DNA from: Chalara sp. BL73
Taxonomy: Eukaryota > Ascomycota > Leotiomycetes > Helotiales
Assembly: GCA_918026815.1 (NCBI GenBank)
Contig: CAKJVC010000083.1
Coordinates: forward strand, 186,001-250,000
Direction of reading: 5' to 3'
Length of the DNA: 64,000 bases
The notes under the pieces are model-generated. The model worked only from the letters and a program-made list of their open reading frames with translations. It had not been told where the DNA came from and searched no databases. Positions 45,266-56,800 of this stretch are shown one piece after another (the first letter of the stretch is position 1; the number at the start of each line of letters is the position of its first letter). The position numbers and the translations under genes are program-made.

Positions 45266-46458
45266 CTCGACCAGCGCTATGAAGCACCAATGTTTCTGAT
45301 TGGACAAATCACAAAGCGAGATATATCCCCCCAAAAATAGTAAAAACTGCTGCCAAGAAATTGTTGTTTAATCACGATTAATTAGGCTAAATGTAAATTT
45401 CCGACGACATATATACTGATCAAAGAACAAAATCTGAATTTCAAAACCTCAAGCTTAAAAAATAACAGATTTATCCAGTATTAAGATTTGTGCACCTTGG
45501 CAATATACTACGGGATTTTCGCCTCGCAGGGATGTCGGTTACTTGACATAGCGGAATCCGTAGCCTTGTAGGCGCTCTTCCGTGGTAGTTGAACAGGATT
45601 GAGAGTTGTTGGATTTGCATTTGTCATTTGATTGACACAACGCTGCCAAAGAGAGCAGGTCGCAGGTCGCTCAGCGCCTATTTAGCTAAGAGCCTTTGAC
45701 AAGAATCCTACGGGCTAGGTCCGTAGTAGGCAGTGTTGGTCACATCTACCATATGTAGAGGCTGCTCTTGTGAAGCCTGAAATTTTTTTAGCAACCAATG
45801 GTTCGATTGGGTGAGCTTCCCCTAAAGTCTACATACAATATTAGCCCAGCTCGAAGATATGACCAGCATAAATGCGGCCAGCATAGGTATCACCAACAGA
45901 GGTATCACCAACGCCAACATAGTTTGACAGTTATTGGTTTCTCGGATCAATCCGAATGGCTTAAAATCTGTACAAGTCCCCACTCTATCAGCCATCTTTT
46001 GAGCCAGCGGCTCGAATCCCGTAAGATTCGTGCTCGTCGAACCTATCTGGTCTGGTAGGTTCGGAGCATCGGTAGGCCGTGACCCTTCTCATTCTTCTTT
46101 CGAACAGAGATCTAACAGAGCCGGATGTCACAACGGCGGTGCAGGTGCCTACTTGCTCTTTGTATCTGTTAGGTGAATGTTTAAAGGACCTTATCTTTCT
46201 GTCGGCGGGTACGGCGAAGGAAAGCGGCGTAATAAGTGAAGGGAGGAGGATGGGATTAGCTGCTGGCGGAAACACCGCAACAGAAAAAGGAGAGGTTGAC
46301 ATCAGAGGCACATGAGGGGCAACGCTTTTATGAGGAAACAATTGATGTATTATACAAAAGTCGCGCGTTCATTGACGTCCCTGGTATTATTGTATTGTAC
46401 AGTTCCCAAGTCCCTTTGCAGCAACACCCCCTCCTCCCCAAACAAAAAACGCCCTTCC
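45266..46458. other. Intergenic between convergent HET and FunK1 genes
   Basis: Convergent 3' ends, about 1.2 kb. A short direct repeat of GGTATCACCAAC occurs near 45885-45915. Small frames only; no gene supported. Confidence 0.5.
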
Positions 46459-49093
46459 CTATGCAATTGCTTGTTCCTCCTTCCCCAGGCGGCCTATCGC
46501 TTTACTGAATGCATTTATCATCTCATCGTACATTATATTGTGGTGGTGGAATGTGCCCGTGAAGATGTCTCCATCTCTAATTGGGAAAAGAGCGGATCGG
46601 AGCTCGCGAGCCAACGGCTTGAGGATCTTGAATTTCGGCGCAAACTCCGCGATGACATCTTCAAATGGATTTTTACACATATGGCCATGTTTTGTATTCG
46701 CAATTTCCGCATACATCCCGGTATACCAACCTCGCAGTATATTTGTCTTCGGCCTCATTAACTTGTTATAGTTTTGCATGCCCGTACTTTCGTAGCCATA
46801 GCGAATGCACATCCATATAAAAACGTAAAAGAAAGACTCGAGGTCGTGCCGATATGTGTGACCTTTGCCTTGAAGAACCTCGATTGCCATAAATTGCATA
46901 GTGCCAGTCCGATGACGAGCCCCACTCGGCATGTCGTCCAGCTCCTTTGCCAAGTCCAAGTCAATTAATCTTCCTTTCGAAGCTTTTTCGGCAGGAAGTT
47001 CGACAATAATAATATTATTCTCGGAGATATCCTGATGAAGAATCTTTCCATCCTCAAATAGCGACCTATGGCCTCGAATAGCATCGCGCAGTGCTTCTAA
47101 AAGCTCTTTGACCGATTGATATTTGTGGAGAGGTCGTCCAGCCGGTGAAGTTACTAAACAGTAGTGCACTCGGTTGCCGTACGTTTCACTTTCGCAGTCT
47201 GTCAGACCGCTGGCTCCGGCCTCTTGAATACTGTCGGCGTTATTCCGTTGCCACTCATTCCGGCAGTCTGCCAGACTGTCGACCACTGTTTCTTGAATAC
47301 TGTAAGCGCCGATTGCGTCTAGCTCGTCTTCTTTAATGCGAACATTTGTCCCGCTGGTATGACTACCATTGGATTTGGATCTTTTCAGTCTGCTACCCCC
47401 ATCAAGTCTTTCATCTCTTTTTCTTTTCTGCCCAGAGGAAGAAGTGGTAGCACTACTTGCACCGATTCCTGGGCCTATTAAGTGAGTCGCACCACTTTCT
47501 GACATTCCTCTGACACTAGTTTTAGAGCACGCCCGACTGGATTCCGTGCTGTCGACCCAAGAGGCTTTGATCGATAGCTTTCGTGGCCTTCCGAATTTCA
47601 TGTCTCGTCGTGAATGTGCAATAGTATCCAGGTCGCCGTCCGTAGTAATCTGCTCATGATTGAACCAGACAGCAATGCCCGTGACTCCCCTGTCCTTGGC
47701 CAACTTCAACAGTTCCCCCTCCCGCCGTCTTTTATCGGAAGGCCAAGCGAACTTGACCACATACTCCCATTGTGTAGAGTCGCTTCTCCTTCCCCGATAA
47801 CACGTTGTTCCCCGGCAAACTATCGCTTTTGTCGAAGCGATTGGCTTGTCTTCTAAAGAGATCCTTACGCCTCGTGCGACGATGTACTTGCCGTTGCTAT
47901 CGCGCTTGATGAATGTATTCAGCCCTGACTCCGCATCCGTCATCAGCGCATAGCCAACAATAACCCTGACGAATCGCCACGGCTTTTTGTGAATATCGAA
48001 CTTCTCGGAGCTGTATAAACCAGATCTATCGAACACCCAGAGCCGCATCAGACTTCCGCAAATCGTGAAACCAGGGATGAATCGTCGATCCGGTTGACTT
48101 CCGAACACCTCACGCGCGTAACCCGCTAATTGTACCAGTGTCGCTATCGAACGATCTTCGTTAGGATTACTTTTGTGTTCCCCAATAACAAGTACGGTTG
48201 ACCAGTCGTGCTCGCCATCCGGCAAGGCAGCGTCGGTGGGAGCGAGGAAAATGTCAAGTTTGCGATCTACCTCCGAGCCTCTCAACACTTTGTTCGCTGA
48301 TGTGTAGTATCTGTGCCGAAGTCCGCTGAGAACAGTGTCCTGGAACTTCACGAACCACTCAAAAAATGGACCTTGAAGTGAAGGCTCTGGCCACTTGCTC
48401 CAGCGACCTTTTGTATACTGGGCTCTTGACCCTTTGTAGATATCCTTCGCTTTGTTCGTCCAGGACTTTCCTTCGAAGTATCGCTCGTAGAAGCCTTCGA
48501 CATCGAGGTAGACGTGCCCTGTGAGTTCCTCAAGTATTCGTTGGTCAACTTCGTCGTGTGTCTGTTCGATTCCTCTCTGAGAAGCTGAGCTGGATCGAAG
48601 CGGCGTGTCGAAGACGGCTTTCTCGAAGGCAGTTGATGACGTTAATTGTTTCGGGTTGGTAAGTGCGACCAGGTCGATCACGGCACGCCATATATCCACA
48701 TCTGGCGCATTGTTGACAACCAGTCTCACCAAGGGGATCGTTGACCTGATGTCGAAATCGCTTGAGCCAGCTTTAATTCCAAGGCTGAACAGATCTGCAA
48801 GAAGATACGTTTTGCGATCAATCTGCGAGAGGAGGACACGGGCGGCCGGAAGTTGCTGCAAGGCCAGAATAAGATCAAGGATCAGATCTTCTATATACGT
48901 GAGCAAGATAACTGATTGCTGAGCAGTGACACTAACCTGAGGCTGATTCTGCGGAAAGGATATCCTCAACAGCACGAGGTGGCTCAATGAAACCTAGACG
49001 CGCTCGAGATGATTCAAACTGGTGACGAAAAGCAACCAATCCTTCATTGATGGGATGGCTGTTAATTATACTGACTTCCTCGGTAGCATCCAT
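46459..49093 (-). CDS. FunK1-type fungal protein kinase
   Basis: Two exons, 49093-48937 and 48890-46459, with a 46-bp intron (GTTAGT..TATAG, phase 1), give 862 residues; an in-frame ATG at 49123 would add ten. The N-terminal part holds GHVYLDVEGFYERYFEGKSW, FEWFVKFQDTVL and RKLDIFLAP, then VIGEHKSNPNE and CGSLMRLWVFDRSGLYSS: the conserved long N-lobe region of FunK1 (PF17667). A low-complexity Ser/Arg insert follows. The catalytic part has GKILHQDISENNIII (HRD-like HQD with Asn) and RLIDLDLAKEL (DFG-like DLD), then GARHRTGTMQFMAIEVL and RHDLESFFYVFIWMC. The HQD and DLD changes are usual in this family. Role: fungal-specific kinase family of unknown targets, often beside immunity loci. Intact. 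Confidence 0.92.
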
Positions 49094-49570
49094 GATGAAG
49101 CGTATTAAGAAGCCAGCGGACATAAAGGTAGCACGATCAGAGTTGAAGACACATACTAAAGACAGCATTCAGTGCTAGGCTTAATTAGTATTAGCGACAT
49201 TCTGTTTTCTAAGTTTGCTGTCTTGAAAACTATATTTAGCGGCTTTATTTGCAAAGCGAACCTGTAACTTTACTAGCTCAAGTTATACACGGCTGATATG
49301 CGTTATTCTAATAGCGATAAACCATCTCGCCCGCATCATGGTTCAGTCCAAACTTCAAACCTCAGTACAGCAAATCTAAAGGTTTCCTCGAGTAATTCCA
49401 ATTTCAGAAAGGCAAGGTCTTCAATATTAGCTGAAACATTAGTAAGCAAATTATAGCCATTAGTTTCTGTTTGTCAGGAATCGGCTTACGAGAGTATGCC
49501 AAGGAGCTAGAGCACCTCACGCGCTACAGCCGTAATTGTAGAAAATATCATCAACGCATATCACTCCTTC
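49094..49570. other. 5' flank of FunK1, no other gene
   Basis: Promoter side of the kinase gene. No open frame of note and no recognised motif. Confidence 0.4.
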
Positions 49571-49782
49571 AAGCCCGTATCCCATCGCCGTGATACCCTC
49601 TAATTGATTCCTCTTGCCTAATACCTCCTATTTCTGACACCGTAATGGGTCAAGAAATATCACGTGGTGGCATTCATGAGGCTTTTCAATTGGCTCAAAT
49701 GAGAATGGTTGCTGTCAGAAATAGGGGGTATCAGGCAAGAGGATTTGCGAGGGTATCACAGCGATAGAGTACAGGCTTGTAT
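49571..49782. mobile_element. Hairpin-type MITE
   Basis: A 212-bp imperfect palindrome with arms of about 85 bases: CCTCTTGCCTAATACCTCC plus TATTTCTGACA on the left mirror TGTCAGAAATAGGGGGTATC plus AGGCAAGAGG on the right. The outer parts (CGTGATACCCTC / GAGGGTATCACAGCG) also pair. No coding capacity. Confidence 0.75.
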
Positions 49783-49786
49783 AAGT

Positions 49787-49824
49787 GTTACGGATGATGA
49801 TATTATCTACAGTTCTAAGCCGTA
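49787..49824. repeat. 38-bp dispersed repeat D
   Basis: Identical to 29069-29106 and immediately right of the hairpin MITE. Confidence 0.8.
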
Positions 49825-50077
49825 TACATGTGTGCGACATAGATTTTCTGCTCCTTGGCCTACCTACTAGGCCGATTCCTGACAGTGCCAGCCGTCAACT
49901 TGTGGTCCCGTGGTTGGCTGCGCGGTGACCCGCCTTGCGGCTTTTTTCTTCTTGTTCCTTAACTTCGAATACCGCGATCATCGCACCTGCCTTGTGTATC
50001 ATCACACTACACAATACTCGTCGTCTTACTTCATAAGTTTATCGCACTATGGCATTGGTCGTGTCTTCCGCCACTTG

Positions 50078-50213
50078 TGATAGAATATGAAATACACAGT
50101 GATAATCAGAAGGTGTTATGAATGCCGTTTAGGCTCTCTATTGTTGTCTATAGCATACAGATCTGAAGTCATTTGTGTGCGCGAAAAGTCTTCAGCGCTC
50201 GCGTTCTCTGCAT
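50078..50213. repeat. Repeat B copy 2
   Basis: Shares GATAATCAGAAGGTG, GGCTCTCTATTGTTGTCTAT and GCGAAAAGTCTTCAGCGCT with 42674-42833 and 60779-60935. Confidence 0.75.
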
Positions 50214-50221
50214 AGAACAAT

Positions 50222-50305
50222 CAATCAACGAATACCAGAACCACACCAGCAAGAGCGTAGTCAATCACTACTACGCCTTTTGCTACGTGGTAGGCATTCC
50301 GACAC
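50222..50305 (-). repeat. Repeat C copy
   Basis: Inverted relative to 28152-28235. Shares CACCAGCAAGAGCGTAGTC and TACTACGCCTTTTGCTACGTG. It lies directly beside repeat B, so B and C may be parts of one element here. Confidence 0.7.
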
Positions 50306-50426
50306 CAAGCAGTTATATCAAATTCTATGCCTTTGCACATTAGTCGGGCGTTAAGGCTCAAGCATCAAAATTAATAAAATCTGTGGTTGAAAATAAAAGT
50401 AGGCGAAGAAGGTGGGGGGTAAAGTT

Positions 50427-50471
50427 GCAGGGGGGTGTCGCTCGTTTTGAAAGTGAGCGACACCCCCCTGC
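50427..50471. other. Perfect 17-bp hairpin in intergenic DNA
   Basis: GCAGGGGGGTGTCGCTC pairs perfectly with GAGCGACACCCCCCTGC across an 11-base loop. It is GC-rich within AT-moderate sequence, about 280 bases upstream of the small Cys-rich gene. Confidence 0.8.
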
Positions 50472-50750
50472 TATTTTAATTACTGGAGGTGGAAAATAAG
50501 GTGGTTCCTAACTGGTTCCTTGGGTGGGTACATTACCTTTTGAGGACTTCACCACCTTCGTTCACCACGTTTCCTGGTGAGTTGGTGCTTAGGGAATGGT
50601 GTTGGAAAACTATAAATGGCGGAGTAGGTGCTGCTCTACTTAATCCAACATACCTGTCAAAAATATAAGTGATATCCTTATCTGATCTAACATCGTTCTT
50701 CCCACTAATAGTTCTCGATTATCGCGAGCTTCTTTTCAGCTTTCGACATA
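50472..50750 (+). promoter_or_regulatory. Promoter/leader region of the small Cys-rich gene
   Basis: A TATAAATGGCG stretch near 50611 stands about 140 bases before the ATG, followed by a pyrimidine-rich leader (ACATCGTTCTTCCCACTAAT). Placement fits a core promoter, but this is inference from sequence only. Confidence 0.35.
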
Positions 50751-51177
50751 ATGTGCTGTATTGAACTTATTGTTTGCAACATCCATGGTGTTGTTCTTCG
50801 CCTCCATTCTCTCTGTCCAGATACAAGAGACCCACTCGCTTGCTCAGACGTAATCTATGTGCAGAGACCGCAATCGCCTGGACACCACTCCGTTCAATAT
50901 ATAGGCAACGGCATCGCAGCTGGACTACCCACTTCCAGGCTCTCAACCGGCCGTTCTCTTTATAGGTACGCAAAGTACTTCCTCTTCCAGCTGCTCTAGC
51001 TCTATTTTCAAAACGTCTAAACTAACATTTCCTTCTATTAGGTTCTGCTATCAGCCTCAACCGTGCCATTGCAGCCACAAACTCCAAAATTCGTACTACT
51101 CAGTGCGCTATTCAAAAGCTCAGGCTGCAGATCTCAATGATCTTGAATCTGGGCGAGCGAGTATTAACGGCATATAA
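50751..51177 (+). CDS. Small Cys-rich hypothetical protein (two exons)
   Basis: Exon 1 runs 50751-50965 and exon 2 51042-51177. The 76-bp intron has a GTACGC donor, a CTAAC branch site and a TTCCTTCTATTAG acceptor. The phases match and give 116 residues. Cysteines come early (MCCIELIVC, then SLCPDTRD and LACSD) and again after splicing (FCYQPQPCHCSHK), suggesting metal binding or a disulfide-rich fold. There is no obvious signal peptide. It resembles small fungal proteins that open with MC..I..C.xH, but no family name is claimed. If the intron were not used, the first frame would end soon after in the intron-derived sequence. Confidence 0.6.
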
Positions 51178-52389
51178 ATGTCTGCTGCAGGTACCGTCTC
51201 TACGGAAGGAATGCTCGTTGGGACAGGTGCTACCGCGGGAAGCGCTATTAACGACGCTTCGGAGCTTGGAATTGGTTCTCTACCAGCAGAGGCTGCTATT
51301 GCAGAATGGCGCCCAGGTACTGCAGAAGCTCAAATCGAAGCGTCAAAGGGCTATCACGATACTGAGGATCTTAATGCAGAGGGTAGTTACTGCTGGCGCT
51401 GGACACGGTGGGCCTGTAGCTCGTAGATGCAAGTTTCATAGTGCGGCTAGACTGAGGAAGCATTGAGCTACGCTTGATTAAAGCACCTAGATGTGGGGAG
51501 CCGGTTGTTGATTGCGATGGATTCTGGCCTTGCGACAAAACAATGATGAAATTAAGCAATATAATAATAAAGTCCGCGAAATTAAGCCTTTGAAGGTTTG
51601 TTACTAGTAACCGTGTGAAATGCCGGCTGTTGCATCTCAGCCAGCTCCTATTCAAACCAGTCAATAGAAGCGATCCTGAAGTCTGCTCCCTAATCCGGCC
51701 ATCTAAATCATCAATTGAGCTTCCGCACTAACTCCATTAGGCTCACCAGTTTTCGTTTCAACCGCAAGGGTTGGGGGAGTCACCGTAGGTATTCAGCATA
51801 AAAAGAAGGTTGATTAATACAAAGAGCCTCAGATGCTATATTGCGGGCTTAGAGATAACGGCAAAGAAATTGCCGTTTATCTCGTTCTATAAAAAGTAAA
51901 TCCCGAAGTCGACCCGGTTGGATTAGAGAGTCGTATTATACATACCTCGAGGTAGACGACCAGGAGGGACCGGTTCTGCAGTTCTATGAGAAATACAATC
52001 AGCGTGTTCGACATACCGTAATGGCGAAGACAGGAAAGAACGGAAGCCTGGCAATACATGGCCTCGCGACCTCGCTGGCGGTTTTAAAACGGCATCGCAA
52101 GCAAACAAACCTATCATGAACACTGAGTGAGAAAATAATATCCAATCTGTCTGCTTGATGGACCAGTCAGCCAACATCACGTTCCGCATAGAGACTGCAG
52201 GCGCGTTCTACTGCGGCGCGACGTAGAGCTATTATCAAATCATGCCGGCCACGAAGATGCTCATGGAGCTTGCTAGGTGCGATAGCGAACCCACGGGGTC
52301 GACATATCATTGCGGATTCTTCAGGACGGTATCCAAGACCAGCTGTAGCAAGTAAAGCGTGATCAGCCATGGGAATATATACATCTAAT
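51178..52389. other. Gene-poor stretch with short coding-like traces
   Basis: A plus-frame stretch near 51945-52115 reads EGPVLQFYEKYNQRVRHTV and SLAIHGLATSLAVLKRHRK without a match I recognise. It may be an upstream part of the helicase fragment that follows, or another relic. Nothing else is supported. Confidence 0.3.
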
Positions 52390-52635
52390 ATGAATGGTAC
52401 GGAACAATTACACAGCGACCTCGGCTTGTGACACGATTTCAAAAAACGAGCGGATTGAAGCGTTCGACCGGGTATTGATCGGATTACCACGAATATACCA
52501 AGATCCACAAGCCAAGCCACGGTCCGAAGGGCAAGCGTTGGCATTACGGTTAGTCCATCATGCAGCTATTAAGCGCTTATTGGCCATCGTGTTACTTACC
52601 AGCAATGGGAAGTCAACATTGTATTTTTTCGGTGG
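52390..52635 (+). pseudogene. RecQ-like helicase fragment, truncated by LTR
   Basis: The plus frame contains RSEGQALALRLVHHAAIKRLL followed by LTSNGKSTLYFFGG. This matches the Q-motif/Walker A neighbourhood of the RecQ-like helicases found in fungal repeats, with a degenerate P-loop (expected PTGSGKS). The reading is cut at 52635 where the LTR starts. No motif II-VI remains. Opposite-strand frames here look like shadows. Confidence 0.5.
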
Positions 52636-52826
52636 TGTCACGGCCCGGGCCTTATCTCGCTTAGAGCCCCTTGGGGCTCGGCCCCTGACACCCCAGGGCT
52701 CGCTTACACTGGTCTCTGGGCCAGCCCCCTGGATATAAAGCACTGCTTTCCTTCCCTTTTTCTGTCTGTAGCTTGTTCTCTTAGTTATAACAATTGACAG
52801 TCGTTCACACCTTTGAGTCCTTCTCC
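52636..52826 (+). repeat. LTR, plus orientation, 3'-truncated
   Basis: Begins TGTCACGGCCCGGGCC, with GGATATAAAGC promoter-like box and TTAGTTATAACAATTGACAG. It stops at CCTTCTCC where the opposite LTR begins. Confidence 0.75.
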
Positions 52827-53057
52827 TGTAGCAATTCAAGGCGAACAGGGATCTCGACCCGTAGATCTCAGGGAGAAGGACTCAAAGGTGTGAACGACTG
52901 TCAGTTGTTATAACTAAGAGAACAAGCTACAGACAGAAGAAAGGGAAGGAAAGCAGTGCTTTATATCCAGGGGGCTGGCCCAGGGACCAGTGTAAGCGAG
53001 CCCTGGGGTGTCAGGGGCCGAGCCCCAAGGGGCTCTAAGCGAGATAGGGCCGTGACA
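52827..53057 (-). repeat. LTR, minus orientation, complete-looking
   Basis: 231 bp from TGTCACGGCCC at 53057 to TTGAATTGCTACA at 52827 (TG..CA ends). It is head-to-head with the LTR at 52636-52826, forming a palindrome with arms of about 190 bases. It is related to the 3' half of the LTR at 35498-36050. Confidence 0.75.
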
Positions 53058-53064
53058 CCAAGAG

Positions 53065-53185
53065 TCGTAAGACCACACCCTACTAGAGGGATATCCTCTA
53101 GCGTCTTTTCTTCGATTTCGGAGCCACGTAGCGGTTGCTAAGCACTTGCATCGTACCCCCCGCCAAGACGTAAAATAGAAAAAAA
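53065..53185 (+). mobile_element. LINE 3' tail fragment
   Basis: TAGAGGGATATCCTCTAGCG, TTCTTCGATTTCGGAG and CCCCGCCAAGACGTAAAATA followed by an A-run. It corresponds to the 3' end of the LINE at 28245-29060 in opposite orientation. Confidence 0.7.
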
Positions 53186-53851
53186 AGTGCTAGGGAGGTT
53201 TTGGGTAGAACATCGCTCGCTTTGGATCTCAATCGCATCCTCGACGAAGAAATCTTCAAACTCAGACCAAAGATTACTGTTGGTATGAGTTAATAGCACA
53301 CCGCGCGACGCACGGACCACGTGGGTGGATTCTAGCTCTCGTGCGTAGATTAGCACTTAGAAAAAACAAGAACAAGTCAACCACCTGCAACGAGCATAAT
53401 AGCACTGCGCTGAGATCGCGGTGCTACGTGCCCCGTGGGCAACCGACTTAAGCAATTGCAAGTCATCAATACTAAGAAGTATCACACAGAGTGATACAAA
53501 CAATTACATTGCTCCGATGACGGGTTTTGCAGACACTCAGTATTGCTCAGTTGATTAAAGACGATACTCAAGTATTTGATTTGGATTTGCTGTACGGGAT
53601 CGCGATAATAAAACGTCGTGCAGGACAGTACAGACCATAGAGACGATGCTGAGGAGCCAACCAATTCTGCCAAGGTGGTCCTTGCACGACCAACATCCAT
53701 CATTCAGCCCCGCGCGGGGACATCATATAAACATCGTGCGACAATTGAGATCATGCCAGACGTGCATCGGATCGGCTTCACTCAACTTTTAGGCAATGGA
53801 GTTAGGGACAGGCCGTACCGGGTAAAGTATGTGGCGATCGACTCGATTTGA
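53186..53851. promoter_or_regulatory. 5' flank of the hydrolase-NACHT-ankyrin gene
   Basis: About 670 bases between the LINE tail and the ATG at 53852. Only short unrecognised frames. A promoter is expected, but no element can be named with confidence. Confidence 0.3.
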
Positions 53852-56800
53852 ATGGCGCGACTGACATATCCGACCCGTCACAGTATTATCTTCGTGCACG
53901 GCCTGAGAGGACATCCAAGATATACGTGGGAGGACAGCCGGGATGTGGACAGCGAGGACACGGGAACCGTGATGTCGAGGAAGCGAAAAGTCTTCAAGTC
54001 CATTTTCAAGTCCAAATCGTCAACCTCGACTGCCAGCAGGGCGAGCGGAGAGCGTTCCGAAAAGCTGTTCTGGCCCGACGAGTACCTCACCCAAGACATA
54101 CCTGAGGCGAGAGTGTGGACATACGGATACAATGCGGACGCGATCAGCGGGCTGCTCCAGGCGAACAACAAGAACAGCGTGTCACAGCACGGCCGAGACT
54201 TTGCGGTAAAGATCGAGCGGGAGATTGACAACGAGGTGGGCCACATTCTGCGTCATGGGCAGAATGGTCATGCTGATATGCTAGGATCCGATCGTCTTTG
54301 TAGCACATAGCCTCGGCGGCATTATCGTCAAAGATGTATGTCTTCAGTGCTAAGGTGTTGAACCTCATAAAGTGTTGGAAGTTGACGATGGGTTCTAGGC
54401 GATGCGCCAATCTGACGTATGTCCCGCACGCACGAAACTGATCGTCTTCTTCGGCACACCACATCGGGGAAGTTCGTGTGCGGGATGGGGCGAGATTGCG
54501 TCGAACCTTACTCGCCTGGCGCCGCAGGACTCAAACAAGAAGATCATCGAGCCATTGGAGGTTAACAGTGAGGTGCTAGATAGAATCCATGAGGAGTTTA
54601 AGACTATTGTGGACCGTTTTAGGATCAAAATTCATTCGTTCCAGGAGGCACGGGGAATAGCGGGCATGGATGGTCTGTACAGCAAGGTGGGCTGAGCTGT
54701 CTTACAATTACTCTCTTGATGTCTACTAATCGGATAATGATGGCAGGTGGTAGACGACTTCTCCTCGAAGCTTGATTTGCCAAAACCTCTCGAGACGGTC
54801 GAAAGTATCGACTCGAACCACAAGCAGATGGTGAGATGCAGCGACAGAGCGGACCTACGGTACCGTGCCATCGTTGGCGTTCTTAAGCAGTTCATGCGCA
54901 GTAGGGTGCTCGGCGGAGATAGAACCAGGCCCCAGGACATGCTGTTGACTACATCCTGGGTGGAAACACAGACAGCAAGGACTTTAGTTGAGTTAGACGC
55001 TCAAAGCCTAGCAGGTCCTGTCAATGCAGATGTTAGCCGCAAGCCCTCCCCGCTTGGGAACAAAGCCGACATGCAGGCCGGTCGTCGGACATGGAGGGTC
55101 CGCGGCGTGCCACTAGACTTCGATAAGAAAAAGTTGGCCAACTTTCTCCGACATCACCCAGCTCTGCATTGCCCGAACAACGCTGTGGCAAACAGTGCGG
55201 ATAAGGGCAGCGGTGGCAACAGCGTCTGGGTTCATACACTGGCCCCTGACCTCCGATTCTCCGACCAAGTCGCGACAATCCGCTTCCACAACCTTCCAAC
55301 GCAACTTGGCGCACTTGAACATGACGACCAATTGACAATTGGCAAAGACGTATCCCCCGAGAACACACGTGCCGGCGTTCATCGAAAGCGAGATTCCCTC
55401 CAGACTGTCAAGCTCACAATTGATCAGCACTTCAACGGTATTACGGTTCTCTTTTCTCCCTCCGTTGCGGAACACCAGATCGATGTCCTCGCGGTCTCTG
55501 GTTTGGGGAGCCATCCTTTTGGATCATTCGTGCATAAGGGGGATGGGCATATGTGGTTGAGTGACAGCCTACCTCGAGACATGCCAACCGCTAGAGTGAT
55601 GCTATACGGCTACGAGAGCGGGCTACAGAACAGCGCCAGTTTTGCGAATCTTGAAGATCTTGCTGGCTCGCTTCAGATCGCTATATCCCGGCTTTTGCAA
55701 TCCCAGGAAAGGACGCATCTCATCCTTATCGGCCACAGTCTTGGCGGGCTATTGATTAAGGAAGCATTGATTCGAATGGCCGAGTCTGACACTGGGTGGG
55801 ATCTGATGAGTTTTGTTTATGGGTCCCTCTTTTTTGGCGTTCCTAACCACGGAATGAACATCGAATCACTTATTCCTATGGTTAATGATCAACCGAACCG
55901 GTTCCTCCTCGAGTCACTCGGTGCCGTGAACCCTCAGATCTTGAAATTCCAGGAGCGAAATTTCTTGAGGGTCTTGAGTCAGAGAGATTTTGAGTTATTC
56001 TGCTTCTATGAGACAAGACTGTCGCCGACAGCAGCTAAGGCAGGCAAGTCAATAATTGCCGGTACATTTTCTAATCCCGTTGCAGGACCCGACCACTGGA
56101 CAATATAGAATGAACGGCCCTCCACAATGCCTCGTAAGCGCCCCTTCAGCAACCAGCTGCTTGCCTTCTGGAGTTTCGTCGGACCACTCTGCAGCAATCG
56201 ACCGAACGCATTCAGACCTCGTCAAGTTTGCGGCCCATGATGACCAGTACGACAATGTTCGCTATGTTCTTAGCCAGATCTCCCAGAGATGCCTCAGAAC
56301 CTCAACAAGAGCTATAGATAAGCGGATGCTTCGCGGAGATGTAACTAGATCTTGGGACATGCCGTCGACTGGTATGGCCCAGGCCGTAGAGGGACATGAC
56401 CCTGAGGCGTCACAGACCGAGCGCGGAGAGCAGCGAGAGAGGCAAGCTCATGAGGGTTATGAGATACTCGGAAGATCTACAACTCATTGTACGTAAATCT
56501 AACACTCAATTTCTACCGTTCTCAAATTCCACACTCTTTATAACTTGGATCGTCACTGACCTTCTGGGTATAGCAGAGAATAAGTACCAGGACATTTCAT
56601 TAGAACAGCTCCAGGCCCAGAACGGCATTGCCAAGCCGACACTGTTTGACAGAGAGGAACAGTGTCACCAACTATTCCGTCTCACAACGGGCAACGAGGA
56701 CGCGACATACGAGTGGTACAAGGATCGCGTGGAAGACCGAGTGGAAGGCACCTGTCAGTGGCTCCTACACCATGAGCACTTCCAAACGTGGTTGAAACAA

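Noticed and set aside
46005..46050. tRNA-like GGCTCGAATCC box
   Set aside because: It resembles a B box, but no A box, cloverleaf or acceptor stem could be drawn around it.
52167..52544. Minus-strand frame opposite the helicase fragment (ADHALLATAGLGYRPEES)
   Set aside because: It overlaps the better-supported helicase reading and lacks a clear zinc-finger pattern; left as a possible shadow.
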